A stretch of DNA of 23,465 nt from Latescibacteria bacterium UBA6620. Lineage in GTDB: Bacteria; Latescibacterota; UBA2968. The stretch's first letter is position 1, and every line of letters begins with the position of its first letter. Shown in pieces: positions 1-9,630 of the stretch. The notes beneath the pieces are model-generated. The model saw only the letters and a list, made by a program, of their open reading frames with translations. It was not told the DNA's origin and did no database searches. A program made the position numbers and the translations under genes. The stretch spans positions 1 through 23,465 of the forward strand of contig DJHM01000003.1 of assembly GCA_002433075.1 (NCBI GenBank). The letters are read 5' to 3'.

Positions 1-149
1 ACACTCGGATGCCAGAAAGACAATCAGGAGGTGGAGCATATCGCCGGTGTTCGATATGGGCGCAAGGGTTCGGAGCGTCGCACCGTAGGTGGGGCAAGCA
101 GAAGGGTTCGGTGTATCTGATGGACATCTGTGGTTCTTTTCCGAACAGA

Positions 150-3605
<3,456 letters not shown>

Positions 3606-3680
3606 GTACGAGTCTCCGGGTTTGATTGGGGCAGAGGTGTAGATTCAGGGCGATGGGGAGAGGTGGGAGGGGGAGAGTTA

Positions 3681-3716
3681 ATGCAAACTGTAAAATCTAA
3701 AGTGCAAAATACAGAG
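3681..3716. repeat. A/T-rich TGCAAACTG/TGCAAAAT iteration
   Basis: Imperfect iterations of about 9-10 bases (TGCAAACTG, TAAAATCTAAAG, TGCAAAATAC) in a GC-rich genome. The same words recur at 22138-22168 beside a hairpin, and a related A/T-rich run (GAACATT units) occurs at 6557-6585, pointing to one dispersed intergenic repeat family. Confidence 0.5.
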
Positions 3717-3756
3717 CGTTATCAATTCTGCGCCCAGTGACAGGTCGCTTCGAGCG

Positions 3757-3795
3757 GGCCTGCCTTGCCATAGCTCGCCTGCGAGCGACGGCAGG
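3757..3795. repeat. GGCCTGCC...GGCAGG intergenic element, copy 1
   Basis: GGCCTGCC at 3757-3764 and GGCAGG at 3790-3795 form the arms of an imperfect hairpin enclosing a TAGCT core (3771-3775). The order GGCCTGCC, GCC, RTAGCT, GGCAGG is shared with 4647-4679. Confidence 0.55.
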
Positions 3796-3945
3796 AGTCG
3801 AGAAGCCCCTACCTGCGCGCGTCAATGGGCGGTTCTCGACGGAGTTTTATCCCGAGCGAAGTCGAGGGGCTCGAACTGACGCCGCTATGCAACGCGGTGA
3901 TCAATCCGCGTTACCGCCGACCGCCGACTGTCTACCGCCCACGGC

Positions 3946-3973
3946 GCCGTAGCTGAGTAGCAGCGAAGGCGGG
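3946..3973. repeat. CCGTAGCT intergenic element, partial copy
   Basis: GCCGTAGCT followed by CAGCGAAGGCGGG matches the right half of the 4647-4679 element (GCCGTAGCT, TCAGCGGAGGCAGGCGGG). It ends exactly where the nrdR stop codon begins. Confidence 0.4.
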
Positions 3974-4435
3974 TCAGTTACCCTGCGCTTCCAGCTCCCG
4001 CAACTGATTCTCGAAGTCTCGCAAATCCTTGAACTGGCGATACACGGAGGCGAAGCGGACGTAGGCGACTTCGTCGACGGCTTTGAGCTCCTGCATGACG
4101 AGTTCGCCGATCGTGGGATTCGCGGGGATTTCGCGTTCACCACGACCGGTCAGCTCGGCTTCGATGCGGTCAACGAGTTCTTCGATCTGGCCGGTGGAGA
4201 TGGGGCGTTTGTTGCACGCCATCTGGATTTTGACGAAGAGCTTGTTCTTGTCGAACGCTTCCCGCCGTCCGTCGCTTTTTATAATGGTGAGCGGCTGGTC
4301 CTCGATATACTCGTAGGTCGTGAACCGACGCCCACACGTCAGACACTCCCGCCGCCGCCGGATCGCCGTTCCCTCCTTGCTCGACCGCGAATCGACAACT
4401 TTGTCTTCGACCTCGTCACAATACGGACAGCGCAT
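3974..4435 (-). CDS. nrdR: Transcriptional repressor NrdR
   Basis: NrdR is the zinc-ribbon/ATP-cone repressor that senses ATP and dATP and switches ribonucleotide reductase genes. I chose the ATG at 4435 because it gives the conserved MRCPYC start and a 153-residue protein, normal for the family; a longer in-frame start at 4507 adds 24 non-conserved residues. The zinc ribbon uses Cys3, Cys6, Cys31 and Cys34 (RECLTCGRRFTTYEYIE follows the third), and the ATP-cone runs from about 47 to 137 (IIKSDGRREAFDKNKL, then SVYRQFKDLRDF). Its position just upstream of nrdJ on the same strand supports control of that gene. Confidence 0.96.
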   Translation of the reverse strand: MRCPYCDEVEDKVVDSRSSKEGTAIRRRRECLTCGRRFTTYEYIEDQPLTIIKSDGRREAFDKNKLFVKIQMACNKRPISTGQIEELVDRIEAELTGRGEREIPANPTIGELVMQELKAVDEVAYVRFASVYRQFKDLRDFENQLRELEAQGN

Positions 4436-4548
4436 CGCTTCCTCCAGGGCTCGGTTTTCGGCCCTGAAACAGGTCCCCAAGACCCCTTTCAGACCCCCTC
4501 GGGCCACAGCGGCATCCTATTGTTTTTGGAAGAGATACCGCAGAAAAA

Positions 4549-4587
4549 CCCCATTATATTGTGCCCCGTGGAGAGTATAGCACAATG
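4549..4587 (-). promoter_or_regulatory. Putative nrdR promoter with NrdR-box-like site
   Basis: On the minus strand a perfect TATAAT -10 hexamer (4553-4558) is embedded in GCACAATATAATGGGG (4549-4564). By my eye that matches roughly 12 of 16 positions of the NrdR-box pattern I remember (ACACWATATWTWGTGT). A second, weaker related word (TTGTGCTATAC, about 4576-4586) lies about two helical turns upstream. Paired boxes overlapping the promoter would fit autoregulation. No standard -35 at 17 bases was found. Confidence 0.4.
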
Positions 4588-4646
4588 GCTGGGGGAGAAC
4601 AAGGGATAGTTATGGTGCAGGAGCACATTGTTTGTAGGCGGTAAGC

Positions 4647-4679
4647 GGCCTGCCGGGCCGTAGCTTCAGCGGAGGCAGG
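4647..4679. repeat. GGCCTGCC...GGCAGG intergenic element, copy 2
   Basis: GGCCTGCC at 4647-4654, GCCGTAGCT at 4657-4665 and GGCAGG at 4674-4679 reproduce the organisation of the 3757-3795 element. The arms can pair. Confidence 0.55.
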
Positions 4680-5044
4680 CGGGCGGATTGGGTGGGCCGG
4701 AGCGTTCCGGGCGAAAATCGGGGATTGGTGGGTGGACCTGGGCGGGTTGGACCACTGTTGGGGCGGGAAGCATTGACGCAACTGCGGCCGCATCACGATC
4801 CGGCCCTACGGGCAAGCATCTTATGAAAGAAAATGGCCACTCCCGCTCGCCCGCTCAGACATTGCTCCTCTCCCATGATCATGGGGTTGACTTCCACAGT
4901 GCCACAACGGGTTGTGGCCTGGTTCTAAACTCTTATTTACTATTGCCTTACGGCGTGCGATAGCCTAAGATAAGCCCAGTCCTCACTGGTGTCCGACTCC
5001 CTCCGGAGCCGGTGGGCTCCCCCGGTTGTACCAAGGGCAGACGT
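4680..5044 (+). other. Palindrome-bearing leader upstream of the histidine kinase
   Basis: No gene is supported here. Visible structure: a perfect 14-base palindrome CCCATGATCATGGG (4872-4885), a hairpin GCCACAAC/GTTGTGGC (4901-4918), and a GC hairpin (CCGGAGCC 5003-5010 with GGCT and CCGG up to 5025) ending about 20 bases before the kinase start. The first two could be operator sites. A TTGACT at 4887-4892 lies between them but lacks a good -10. Confidence 0.4.
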
Positions 5045-6364
5045 ATGTCTACGCTGACGGCCGTTCTGGATCCGCAGGTGATCGATCTGAAGGCCCGGAT
5101 CGTGGCCGATTTTTTTGTCAATCCCTTCCTGGAATGCACGCGGGATGCGCTCGCGATGCGGCAAGACCGGCCGGTCGCCCAGATCGATGTGGCGGTGGCC
5201 GATCTGCTCCGATGCGGCGTCCTGCTCGAGCGCGACGACCTTGTCGTGTTCGAACCCGCGGGCGATCTCTACGAAGATCTTCGCCAACTCGCTTCGATCC
5301 ATCGCCGTCAGGATTCCGACGCGCGACAAGAGCTGAAGCAACTCGAATCCCTTTCCCGCACGCAGGATGCGCTGGCCGTTCAGCGCGAAGAGGTCCGGGC
5401 GATTTTGGACCTCGTGCCGGTCGGCGTGCTTCTGCTCGATCGTTACGGTTCCCTTCTGAAAGCCAACCACGCGTGCCGCCAGTTGATCGACCTGGATGCG
5501 GTCGAGGTGACGCGAGACGTGTGCGCGCACCTCGGGCTGAGGCTGGAGACGGTGCTGCAGGAGGAGAAGACCGTCGAGATCATTCTCGATCGGCTGCTGG
5601 AGATCACGGCGGGGCCGTTCGTGACGGAGGGGAGTGAAGCTGGGGTGGTGGCGATCATAAAGGATGTGTCTGAGCGGAAGGAGCTGGAGCACGAGGCGGA
5701 GCGCACGCGGGACGAGTTCTTCTCGATGATCCGCCACGAGTTGCGGCGCCCGCTGATGACGATCGATCGGTATCTGTCGTCGCAGGACCTCGAAGCCCTT
5801 CGCCCGCATGCCCTCGCGGCTTCCGGCCATCTCGGCGCGATGCTGGACGACCTGCTGTTCCTGGCACGACTGGAGCGCGATCCGCTGTCGGTCAAGCCGG
5901 TCGACGGGGTTGCGATCGACGCGCTGGTCGCGGGATGCGAACTGGCCTATCGCGATCGGATGCGGGAAGCGGACCTGACCCTCGTCATCGACCTGGATGC
6001 GAGAGGGCAACGGTTGACGGTGGACGAGCGACGACTCGTGCAGTGCGTGGGAAATCTGCTCGACAACGCGATCAAGTTCACGCCGCCGGGCGGTAGGGTG
6101 CTTCTGGGATGCACGTTGACCCGTGAGGGGACTACGATCGGTGTGGAGGATTCGGGTCCCGGGATTCCGGCGAGCGAACGGGAACAGGTGCTCGAAAGAT
6201 TCTATCAGATTCAGAAGGGCGACGATCGCGTTTCCGGGCTGGGGCTCGGGCTCGCGATCTGCGCACGCGTGATGCGAGCGCACGGTGGGGGAGTGACGAT
6301 CGACGACAGTCATCTGGGTGGCGCGCGTATTCAGCTTCATCTGCCGCAGTCCACGCGATCCTGA
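5045..6364 (+). CDS. PAS-containing sensor histidine kinase
   Basis: Predicted cytoplasmic two-component kinase of 439 residues. The start at 5045 (MSTLTAV) is preferred over 5012 because the extra 11 residues look non-coding; AAGGGCAG sits just upstream. Residues about 10-75 have a winged-helix-like pattern (helices, then LLRCGVLLERDDLVVFEP). A short coiled segment (85-112) leads to a PAS domain (about 113-215). The phosphoacceptor region is FFSMIRHELRRPL with His231. The ATPase domain shows the N box (NLLDNAIKF), G1 (DSGPGIP), F box (LERFYQ) and G2 (GLGLGLAI). No membrane segment or signal peptide is visible, so it likely senses an internal signal. It begins a same-strand cluster with a receiver protein downstream. 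Confidence 0.93.
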   Translation: MSTLTAVLDPQVIDLKARIVADFFVNPFLECTRDALAMRQDRPVAQIDVAVADLLRCGVLLERDDLVVFEPAGDLYEDLRQLASIHRRQDSDARQELKQLESLSRTQDALAVQREEVRAILDLVPVGVLLLDRYGSLLKANHACRQLIDLDAVEVTRDVCAHLGLRLETVLQEEKTVEIILDRLLEITAGPFVTEGSEAGVVAIIKDVSERKELEHEAERTRDEFFSMIRHELRRPLMTIDRYLSSQDLEALRPHALAASGHLGAMLDDLLFLARLERDPLSVKPVDGVAIDALVAGCELAYRDRMREADLTLVIDLDARGQRLTVDERRLVQCVGNLLDNAIKFTPPGGRVLLGCTLTREGTTIGVEDSGPGIPASEREQVLERFYQIQKGDDRVSGLGLGLAICARVMRAHGGGVTIDDSHLGGARIQLHLPQSTRS

Positions 6365-6380
6365 CAGGAGCCGGCGAAAA

Positions 6381-6557
6381 ATGAATCACAGACCGATCGA
6401 AGGAACCGAAGTCACGACCGCTCAGCTGAGGGTCCGCGAGCCGCTCGTCACCCGGGAAGAGCCGGTGGCGGTCGCGCAGCCGGAGACGTTGATCCCCCAG
6501 AATGAATCGCGGATCACACGGGTGGTGCGGGCTTTTACAAGTCGGCTGATGGAATAG
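6381..6557 (+). CDS. Small hypothetical protein between kinase and response regulator
   Basis: A 58-residue ORF starting at ATG 6381, sixteen bases after the kinase stop, with AGGAG at 6366-6370. The N-terminal two thirds are polar and Pro/Glu-rich (REPLVTREEPVAVAQPE); the last 17 residues (ESRITRVVRAFTSRLME) look like an amphipathic, positively charged helix. I do not recognise it. Close spacing and a ribosome binding site argue that it is translated with the kinase; a role as a kinase partner peptide is only inference. Confidence 0.55.
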   Translation: MNHRPIEGTEVTTAQLRVREPLVTREEPVAVAQPETLIPQNESRITRVVRAFTSRLME

Positions 6558-6607
6558 AACATTGAACATTGCAGATAGAACATTTGGCGTGCGCCAGCGC
6601 GTACTGC
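6557..6607. repeat. Dispersed A/T iteration plus GTACGC hairpin, copy 1
   Basis: GAACATT-type iterations (6557-6585) lead into GGCGTGCGCCAGCGCGTACTGC (6586-6607; shown here only as its key halves GGCGTGCGC and GCGTACTGC). The same two halves occur at 22174-22195. It begins at the stop codon of the small ORF. Confidence 0.5.
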
Positions 6608-6666
6608 AGTTGGTGATGACCTTCTGATTTCTGAGTTCGGGCGGCCCCATTTCTTTGACCGTTGTT

Positions 6667-6724
6667 CGTTGGCCGGTGTGTTCGGTGGGCACCTCTCCCG
6701 CCCATGGAGCAGGTCCGGCCAACG
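6667..6724 (+). promoter_or_regulatory. Structured leader upstream of receiver-DHp gene
   Basis: A perfect 10-base inverted repeat, CGTTGGCCGG (6667-6676) and CCGGCCAACG (6715-6724), encloses 38 bases that contain a further GTGGGC/GCCCAT pairing. It lies about 70 bases before the GTG start at 6795 with no U-tract, so an operator or a 5' leader structure is more likely than a terminator. Confidence 0.4.
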
Positions 6725-6794
6725 GATAACGGAAACACCCCACCCGGTTTTTACCCTCGTCTCTCGAACACACGCTACACATCGGAGCCCACAC

Positions 6795-7487
6795 GTGGAT
6801 CGAACGATTCTGACTGTAGATGATGACGTTTCCGTGACGACGTATGTCAATGCGGCGCTGGAGCCGGAAGGGTTCCAAGTGATGTCCGCCTCGAACGGGC
6901 CGCAGGCAGTGGCAGTGGCTCAGGATTACACGCCGGATCTCATTCTGCTCGACGTGCAGATGCCGGGGTTTGGGGGATACGATGTGCTGGAGGCCCTACG
7001 AGTTGTCGACGACACGGGGCAGATTCCGGTGATGTTCCTGACGGTCGAGGACCGACCGGATCGAGAAGCGTGCGGGCTGAAAGCGGGCGTGGTCGACTAC
7101 ATCAGCAAGTCGGTGCTTCATCCGGATCGGGTGGATGTGCTCGTGTACCGCATCAAGAATTTCTTCTCGATTCAGGAGAACGAACGGTTGCGCGGAGCCC
7201 TGTCGACGATGGTGGCGGCGAACCATGAAATCAACAACGCGCTGATGGTGATCCAGGGCAGTGCGGACATCATGCGGCTGAAGGGATTGCTGGGGCCGAA
7301 AGGGGAGGCGCGAGAACTGTTGAGCCGAATCGTGAACTCGGGATGCGACATCGCACGCGTGGTGGACCGGATCTCCCATCTGGAGAAGTGGGAAGCGACG
7401 GCCTACATGCGGGGCGTTGAAATGCTCGATCTGTCGGGCGCGGAGAAGCGCGGCGAGATGGTGATGCAGGATCGGGTGGCTGAATGA
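6795..7487 (+). CDS. Receiver protein fused to a HisKA/DHp-like domain lacking an ATPase domain
   Basis: A 230-residue protein. I chose GTG at 6795 because CGGAG lies 7 bases upstream and the receiver fold begins at once (VDRTILTVDDD); upstream in-frame sequence looks non-coding. Residues 1-120 are a receiver domain with the acidic pair in TVDDD, phosphoacceptor Asp53 in LLDVQMPG, and Lys in YISKS. After a linker, residues about 130-215 resemble a histidine kinase dimerisation domain: NHEINNALMVIQGSAD, with candidate phosphoacceptor His144, then a second helix (ELLSRIVNSGCDIARVVDRISHLEKW). The protein ends where an ATPase domain would begin, so it cannot autophosphorylate. It may act as a phosphorelay intermediate for the kinase at 5045. 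It overlaps the next gene by ATGA. Confidence 0.85.
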   Translation: MDRTILTVDDDVSVTTYVNAALEPEGFQVMSASNGPQAVAVAQDYTPDLILLDVQMPGFGGYDVLEALRVVDDTGQIPVMFLTVEDRPDREACGLKAGVVDYISKSVLHPDRVDVLVYRIKNFFSIQENERLRGALSTMVAANHEINNALMVIQGSADIMRLKGLLGPKGEARELLSRIVNSGCDIARVVDRISHLEKWEATAYMRGVEMLDLSGAEKRGEMVMQDRVAE

Positions 7488-8524
7488 TAAGTGGTCAGGA
7501 AGAACTACTGGAGTTGATACAGAACGCGTCGGAGAGCGCTGAGGGTCTCGTGCGGACTGACGCGGTGCGAAGATTGAAGCGACTGTCGCTGGGTCAGGTG
7601 GACGCGATCGCGCTGGCCGAGTTTGCGCGCAAGGCGGAAGATCCGGCGTGGCGCACGACGGCGGCGCAGGTCCTTGGATTCCATCGCGCGGCGTCTCGAT
7701 TCAACGCGCTGGTCGATCCTTTGACGGCCGCGGCGGTTGGAGAGCGCGATCCGGAAGCGCGTCGCGCGCTGGTGTTTTCGCTGCAGGGCTCGACGGGCGC
7801 GGCCCGGTTGATCGATCACGTGTCTTCGGACGTGGCGGGTGAAGCGTTGATGGGGTTGCCGGAGACAGGGGATGGGTGGGATTACGCGATGGACGCGTAC
7901 TTCTCGGGGTTGACCCCTGACATCGAAGTGCAGCTGATCGAGATCCTCCATAGGCCGCCCGAGGCTGCGGGCTGGATTTTCTCCTACTTGATGACGGCAG
8001 ATTTTCCGGAGTCGATGGGGGACCCGACGGATCGGGCTTTCCGGTTGCTGACGCGCGTGGACCAGGGCGACTTTGTGCGCGCCCTGCTGGCGGACGACGA
8101 CAGCGTAACGAGGACCTCTCAGGCGATCTGGCCGGGGCTGGCGCGACGCGAACGCTGTCGCGTGGTCACGGAACTGTTCACGGAAGCGGTGGCGGAAGCG
8201 GGCGTGTCGACGGGATTCGCCGAAGCGCTGGCCGAGACGGTGAGCTCGACCCGCGATTTCTGGGACGGCGGGATCCGGACGGTGCGCCTGTTACTGTCCG
8301 CGTTGTCCTCGAGCGATGCCGAACGGATCATCGTTGCCGCGGTTGACCGAATGAAGACCGTCGGGTCGGCCGCGCAACAGAGACTGACGGAATTGTTGAT
8401 TCAGCTCGGCCACGCGGTATCGGGTTCGCAGCATTTCGTCCGGCAGGTGCTCGACGAATGGCCCGACGCACCGCGCGATTTGCAAACACGACTTCGACGC
8501 ATGCCCCGCGTCACAAGATCCTAG
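7484..8524 (+). CDS. HEAT-like alpha-solenoid hypothetical protein
   Basis: A 346-residue soluble protein with no signal peptide or membrane segment. Its ATG overlaps the stop of the receiver-DHp gene (ATGA, 7484-7487), implying translational coupling. The sequence is made of short helical units resembling HEAT or Armadillo repeats, clearest in residues 20-140 (RTDAVRRLKRL, DPAWRTTAAQVLGFH, DPEARRALVFSLQGS). Such solenoids serve as protein-binding scaffolds; no catalytic motif is visible. Coupling to the receiver suggests it is the output partner or effector of the phosphorelay, which is inference. A strong terminator follows. Confidence 0.75.
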   Translation: MISGQEELLELIQNASESAEGLVRTDAVRRLKRLSLGQVDAIALAEFARKAEDPAWRTTAAQVLGFHRAASRFNALVDPLTAAAVGERDPEARRALVFSLQGSTGAARLIDHVSSDVAGEALMGLPETGDGWDYAMDAYFSGLTPDIEVQLIEILHRPPEAAGWIFSYLMTADFPESMGDPTDRAFRLLTRVDQGDFVRALLADDDSVTRTSQAIWPGLARRERCRVVTELFTEAVAEAGVSTGFAEALAETVSSTRDFWDGGIRTVRLLLSALSSSDAERIIVAAVDRMKTVGSAAQQRLTELLIQLGHAVSGSQHFVRQVLDEWPDAPRDLQTRLRRMPRVTRS

Positions 8525-8548
8525 TCCCCCACGAGACGGACAGGGAGC

Positions 8549-8586
8549 GGCCGCGATCCAGTGATTGGATCGCGGCCTGTTTTTTT
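8549..8586 (+). terminator. Intrinsic terminator of the signalling cluster
   Basis: A perfect 12-base stem, GGCCGCGATCCA (8549-8560) with TGGATCGCGGCC (8566-8577), has a five-base loop and is followed directly by TGTTTTTTT. It lies 25 bases after the HEAT-like gene stop. Confidence 0.95.
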
Positions 8587-8682
8587 GTGGCGTTGGTGAC
8601 TATGACCTTCGTGTTGTATTTCGTGCAGGGATTTCTCATCCGTGATGATGGCCTGCGCAGGCGCGAGTCGGATTCGAAATGA
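8587..8682 (+). CDS. Possible small membrane peptide after the terminator
   Basis: An open frame of 31 codons from GTG 8587 gives a hydrophobic stretch (VALVTMTFVLYFVQGFLI) followed by a charged tail (RDDGLRRRESDSK). The same frame is open back to 8458, overlapping the HEAT-like gene and running through the terminator. No ribosome binding site is evident and transcription would have to pass the terminator, so it may be chance; the membrane-segment-plus-charged-tail profile is the only reason to list it. Confidence 0.2.
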   Translation: MALVTMTFVLYFVQGFLIRDDGLRRRESDSK

Positions 8683-8713
8683 GAGGCTGGTTCTCTCCTT
8701 CTCCACTTCTCGT

Positions 8714-9370
8714 CTAAAAGTACTTCCCCAACCCAACCGCCAGACTGAACCCACTGAAGTCTCCCGGATTCCCGACGGCATCCGAAAACCGGGTCAACGG
8801 GTAACGTCCCGCGAGGGTGATGACGAGGTCCTTTTCACTGCCGACGCGGATGTCGACGCCGCTTTCGACGAAGCCACCGACGGTCAACGACATGGGGGGG
8901 AAAACGGAGAGAAAGAGGTCGGCGGAGACGCTGTTGGCCGGTCCGAAGTAGGTGTTGCCGAGCGTGCCGCGGGTGTTGGGATAGAATCCGTCCTGAGGTC
9001 GATGGTCGAAGCGCAGAACGGGACCAGCGCCGAATCCGACGTGGGGGATGACGCGGCTGTTCGGAGAGAAATGCTGCTGGAGCCCGAATGGTAGAGCGAT
9101 GAGAGTGATTCGGGTGACATTCGGGGGAAGATCCGCCCCGAGGATGTCGGCAGATCTCAGGAGGCCGTAGGTCAGCATCTCCGCGCCAGCCGTCACGCGG
9201 AGATCGTCCTGAAGACGCCGGTCGTAGCCCAGGCGCATGCCGAATCCGCCGCTGGCGGAGGAGAAGTAAGCGCGTACCCGGTTGAGGTAGCCGAGGTTGG
9301 GCGGTAGGGGCGCCGAGAGGGATGTCGTGGATCGGGTTGTAGACATTGACGTCCTGGCGATACGCATCAC
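8714..9370 (-). CDS. Barrel-like C-terminal fragment of the frameshifted outer-membrane protein
   Basis: This open frame carries the barrel-like part of the preceding entry: from about residue 20 of this frame, LPPNLGYLNRVRAYF, then repeated amphipathic strands (GMRLGYDRRLQ, LRVTAGAEMLTYGL, VIPHVGFGAGPVLRF, SLTVGGFVESGVDIRVG, LVITLAGRYPL). The first 20 or so residues (MMRIARTSMSTTRSTTSLS) are out-of-frame read-through, not real protein. No signal peptide is attached here, so the fragment alone could not be exported. Confidence 0.55.
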   Translation of the reverse strand: MMRIARTSMSTTRSTTSLSAPLPPNLGYLNRVRAYFSSASGGFGMRLGYDRRLQDDLRVTAGAEMLTYGLLRSADILGADLPPNVTRITLIALPFGLQQHFSPNSRVIPHVGFGAGPVLRFDHRPQDGFYPNTRGTLGNTYFGPANSVSADLFLSVFPPMSLTVGGFVESGVDIRVGSEKDLVITLAGRYPLTRFSDAVGNPGDFSGFSLAVGLGKYF

Positions 9371-9619
9371 CGACGGGGTTGATCAACGGGTCGCCTGGCA
9401 TCCGTCGGTCTTCAGGGGGGTTGCTGGCCCTGACCGCGCATCGGAATGCCGATCCGGCCGTGGCCGGCCAGTGTCGATGATGATGCCGGCGTCCTCGAGG
9501 TCCGTGAGGTCGATCAGGACGTCCGATCCTCGTGGTCCGAGTTCGATCGATATGGCTCGGCCGGGCGTGGGCGTGACAAGCAAGACAACGAAGAGAAACA
9601 CGAAGCGGTGTAGAATCAT
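8714..9619 (-). pseudogene. Outer-membrane beta-barrel-like protein, three frameshifts
   Basis: The gene starts at ATG 9619 with GGAGGT at 9625-9630 and a clear signal peptide (MILHRFVFLFVVLLVTPTPGRA). Coding sense then moves through all three frames: signal peptide to about 9465, then GHGRIGIPMRGQGQQPP to the G6 run at 9415-9420, then EDRRMPGDPLINPVGDAYRQ and onward to about 9310, then back to the first frame for the C-terminal 200 residues. Each step equals one extra base, so the net change is three bases. The C-terminal part alternates hydrophobic and polar residues and ends in GLGKYF, a terminal aromatic typical of outer-membrane barrels. Either the gene is decayed or the sequence has indel errors. 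Confidence 0.65.
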
Positions 9620-9630
9620 CTGTGACCTCC

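Larger units (their letters stand above)
3606..3973. other. Repeat-rich spacer between nrdR and nrdJ
   Basis: This 368-base gap holds no convincing gene. It contains an A/T-rich iteration (3681-3716), two GGCCTGCC/CCGTAGCT-type elements (3757-3795, 3946-3973), an inverted repeat CTCGAC/GTCGAG (3835-3840 with 3861-3866), and a low-complexity CCGCCGAC run (about 3911-3945). I saw no clear NrdR box next to the nrdJ start, so nrdJ may be transcribed from the nrdR promoter or from an unrecognised one. Confidence 0.6.

Noticed and set aside
3737..3952. 71-codon frame in the nrdR-nrdJ spacer
   Set aside because: Built from short repeats and low-complexity CCGCC runs, without a ribosome binding site.
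4981..5040. tRNA-like GC-rich segment before the kinase
   Set aside because: No T-loop consensus, no acceptor pairing and no anticodon arm could be drawn.
4940..6340. 466-codon minus-strand open frame
   Set aside because: It is antisense to the histidine kinase, with an Arg/His-rich composition typical of shadow frames.
6132..6878. 248-codon minus-strand frame
   Set aside because: It spans the kinase C-terminus antisense, the small ORF and the repeat region, with no start signal or motif.
9383..9385. Reading the outer-membrane gene as interrupted by one nonsense codon
   Set aside because: Sequence upstream and downstream of the stop in that frame is not protein-like, while the other two frames are; three frameshifts explain it better.
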